Shown one piece after another: positions 62,072 through 64,000 of a stretch of DNA of 64,000 nt. Position 1 is the first letter of the stretch; every line of letters starts with the position of its first letter. The stretch lies in assembly GCF_014197755.1 (NCBI RefSeq), contig NZ_JACIGE010000004.1, positions 62,001-126,000 on the forward strand, given 5' to 3'. Source of the DNA: Rhodocyclus tenuis. GTDB taxonomy: Bacteria; Pseudomonadota; Gammaproteobacteria; Burkholderiales; Rhodocyclaceae. The notes beneath the pieces are model-generated. The model had not been told where the DNA came from and did not search any database. It saw only the letters and a list, made by a program, of their open reading frames with translations. The position numbers and the translations under genes were made by a program.

Positions 62072-64000
62072 ATGCGTCTGACCAAGCTCAAACTCGCCGG
62101 CTTCAAGTCCTTCGTCGACCCCACCACCATCGCCTTGCCGGGGCAGTTGGTCGGCGTCGTTGGTCCCAATGGTTGCGGCAAGTCGAATGTCATGGACGCG
62201 GTGCGCTGGGTGCTCGGCGAGTCGAAGGCCTCGGAACTGCGCGGCGAGTCGATGCAGGACGTGATCTTCAACGGCTCGGGCGAGCGCAAGCCGGTGTCGC
62301 GCGCCTCGGTCGAGATGATCTTCGACAACTCGCTCGGCCGCGTCGGCGGCCAGTGGTCGCAGTACGCCGACCTCTCGGTCAAGCGCGTGCTGACGCGCGC
62401 CGGCCAGTCCGAGTACTACATCAACAACCAGCACGTGCGGCGCAAGGACGTCACCGACCTGTTCCTCGGTACCGGCCTCGGCCCGCGCGCCTACGCCATC
62501 ATCGGCCAGGGGATGATCTCGCGCATCATCGAGGCGCGCCCCGACGAGCTGCGCGTCTTCCTCGAGGAAGCGGCCGGCGTCACCAAGTACAAGGAGCGCC
62601 GGCGCGAGACCGAGAACCGCATCGCCGACACGCGCGACAACCTGTTGCGCGTCGAGGACATCCGCCAGGAACTCGCCGGCCAGATGGATCGGCTGGAAGC
62701 GCAGGCGGCCGTGGCGCGGCAGTACCGGCAGTTCAGCGAGGATCTGGTGCGTCGCCAGCAACTGCTCTGGCTGTTGCGGCGCAACGAGGCACAGGTCGAG
62801 CGCGAGCGCCTCGCTGCCGAACTCGGCCGTGCCGCCGCCGATCAGGACGAGCGTGTTGCCGCCTTGCGCCAGACCGAGGCGGTGCTCACCGCAACGCGTG
62901 AGGCGGTTTTTGCCGCCAGCGACGCGCTGCAGCAGGCGCAGGCCGGGCTGTTCGAGGCCAACGCCGAAGTGGTGCGCCTCGAGGCCGAAATCCGGCATCG
63001 GCGCGAAGCGCGCCATGAATACGAAAACCGGCTGACGCAGCTGGCCGACGACCGCGAGCACTGGCGCGAACAGGTTGACAAGCTAGCCGCCGACGAAAAA
63101 CGCTGGCGCGGACTGGCCGCTGCTGCTGCCGAGCGCGTCGAGGAAGAATCGATGCGCGTCGAGATGCTGCGCGAGCGCCTGCCGCAGGCCGAGGCTGCCC
63201 ACGCCGCAGCACGCGATCTGGTCGGCCGCGAACGCGCCGGACTGTCGGCGCTGGAACAGCGCCTGCACGTCGAGCAGGCCAACCTTGGTCACGCGCAGCG
63301 CTCGCTGCTCATGCTCGCCGGCCGCCGTGAGCGGCTGCAGCAGGAGCGCGCCGCGCTGCCAACGCCGGACGCCGACGAATATGCGCTGCATCAGGAGATG
63401 CTCGGCGAGCTGAAGCTGCGCGTCAGCGATGCGCAGGACGAACTGGCGGCGTTGCAGCAGCAGCTGCCGCAGCTCGAACAGGCGCGGCGCGCGGCCTTTG
63501 CCACCGTGCAGCAGGCGCAGAAGGAACGCGCCGACACCAGCGCACGCCGCGCCGCGCTCGAACAGCTGCAGCAACGCGTTGCCGGCAGCGGCGACCGTGC
63601 CGGCTGGCTGCGCCGTCACCATCTTGAAGGGCGAGCGCCGCTGTGGAAATCGCTGCACGTCGATGCCGGCTGGGAAGACGCGGTCGAAGCGCTGCTGCGC
63701 GAGCGCCTGTCGGCGATCGTCGCCGATCAGGGCGACGCCGCCTGGGCCAAGGACCGGCCGCCGGCGCGGCTGGCCCTGTTGCTGCCCAGGCAGGCGGCGG
63801 CCGACGAGGCCGATGGTAAGGCGGATGTCGATGCCGAAGGCGCGGCCGGCGCAGTCCGTGAGCCGCTGGCGGCGCATGTCCACTGCACTGATCCGGCGCT
63901 GGCCGGCATCCTCGCCAACTGGCTCGCCGACGTCGGCAGCGCGCCCGACCTGGCAACGGCCCTGGCGCGACGCGCTGCGCTTTCCGGCCGTGCCTGTATC
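62072..64000 (+). CDS. smc: Chromosome segregation protein SMC, N-terminal part (3' end outside window)
   Basis: SMC ATPase that organises and segregates the chromosome with ScpA and ScpB. The window holds 643 codons, about half of a typical 1,170-residue SMC. The N-terminal head begins MRLTKLKLAGFKSFVDPTTI with Walker A VGPNGCGKSNVMDAVRWVLGESKASELRGE, and FLGTGLGPRAYAIIGQGMISRI follows. A long coiled coil rich in Glu, Arg and Ala runs from about residue 165 to 510, and the protein enters the hinge at about 515 (GWLRRHHLEGRAPLWKSLHVDAGWEDAVEALLRERL), where the window ends. The start ATG 62072 matches the family N terminus. It is divergent from queF, which is 138 bases away. Confidence 0.95.
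   Translation, partial: MRLTKLKLAGFKSFVDPTTIALPGQLVGVVGPNGCGKSNVMDAVRWVLGESKASELRGESMQDVIFNGSGERKPVSRASVEMIFDNSLGRVGGQWSQYADLSVKRVLTRAGQSEYYINNQHVRRKDVTDLFLGTGLGPRAYAIIGQGMISRIIEARPDELRVFLEEAAGVTKYKERRRETENRIADTRDNLLRVEDIRQELAGQMDRLEAQAAVARQYRQFSEDLVRRQQLLWLLRRNEAQVERERLAAELGRAAADQDERVAALRQTEAVLTATREAVFAASDALQQAQAGLFEANAEVVRLEAEIRHRREARHEYENRLTQLADDREHWREQVDKLAADEKRWRGLAAAAAERVEEESMRVEMLRERLPQAEAAHAAARDLVGRERAGLSALEQRLHVEQANLGHAQRSLLMLAGRRERLQQERAALPTPDADEYALHQEMLGELKLRVSDAQDELAALQQQLPQLEQARRAAFATVQQAQKERADTSARRAALEQLQQRVAGSGDRAGWLRRHHLEGRAPLWKSLHVDAGWEDAVEALLRERLSAIVADQGDAAWAKDRPPARLALLLPRQAAADEADGKADVDAEGAAGAVREPLAAHVHCTDPALAGILANWLADVGSAPDLATALARRAALSGRACI

Noticed and set aside
1-64000. 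Mobile elements, CRISPR arrays or prophage
   Set aside because: No transposase, integrase, direct-repeat array or phage structural gene was seen, and base composition is even apart from short promoter islands.

Overview
This 64 kb window is high-GC chromosomal DNA, almost fully coding. It looks like a betaproteobacterium, most likely of the Rhodocyclales type (Dechloromonas/Azospira/Accumulibacter-like). That placement is inferred from protein flavour and gene order (gltA-sucA-sucB-lpd; surE-pcm-nlpD-rpoS; dapA-bamC; prfB-lysS), not from a database search. I saw no insertion sequence, prophage, integrase, CRISPR array or rRNA operon. There is one tRNA gene. The window cuts into citrate synthase at the left edge and smc at the right edge.

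Layout. 1-6.3 kb: the TCA block, gltA (3' end), sucA, sucB and lpd. 6.4-18.4 kb: three very large cyclic-di-GMP genes around prfC. They are a Cache-PAS-PAS-GGDEF protein with a C-terminal hemerythrin domain, a membrane Cache-HAMP-PAS-GGDEF-EAL protein, and a soluble PAS/LOV-GGDEF-EAL protein. 18.4-23.9 kb (minus strand): an AI-2E-family permease, a BaiN-like flavoprotein, murI, class I fumarase and a YqhA-like membrane protein. 24.2-31.8 kb: an acetate module with acs, a cNMP/CBS/DUF294 protein, a DEDDh exonuclease, a large VC_2705-type sodium symporter, its DUF4212 small partner and a small membrane protein. 31.9-35.2 kb: surE-pcm-nlpD-rpoS with stop/start overlaps. 35.2-40.3 kb (minus): moxR, DUF58, a TgpA-like transglutaminase and mltB. 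40.5-45 kb: an HDAC-family deacetylase, dapA-bamC and a convergent metY. 45.2-49.3 kb: a tight three-gene operon of a porin-like barrel, a minimal PstS-like periplasmic protein and a CHASE8-type GGDEF-EAL protein. 49.3-53.9 kb (minus): a glycine-zipper protein, mnmD, lysS and prfB with its programmed +1 frameshift. 54.2-56.1 kb: tRNA-Val(CAC), an acidic unknown protein and an NTF2-like-GGDEF cyclase. 56.3-60.7 kb: an RND efflux adaptor and pump. 60.8-64 kb: UPF0149/SEC-C and queF (minus), then smc (plus, truncated).

Central themes. Carbon enters through acetate (symporter, Acs) and is burned in the TCA cycle (citrate synthase, 2-oxoglutarate dehydrogenase, fumarase). Five genes make and/or break c-di-GMP, each with a different sensory front end (Cache/PAS plus hemerythrin, Cache/PAS, PAS/LOV, CHASE8, NTF2-like), so the second-messenger input is unusually dense here.

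The most interesting leads are: (1) the PAS protein at 15386-18376 carries a LOV-like blue-light domain with the photo-adduct cysteine and FMN contacts kept, but the signalling glutamine replaced by threonine; (2) the barrel/periplasmic/CHASE8 operon is laid out like a non-homologous YfiBNR-type envelope signalling system and has a sigma-54-like promoter sequence; (3) the sodium symporter has an EF-hand-like loop and a long charged insertion.
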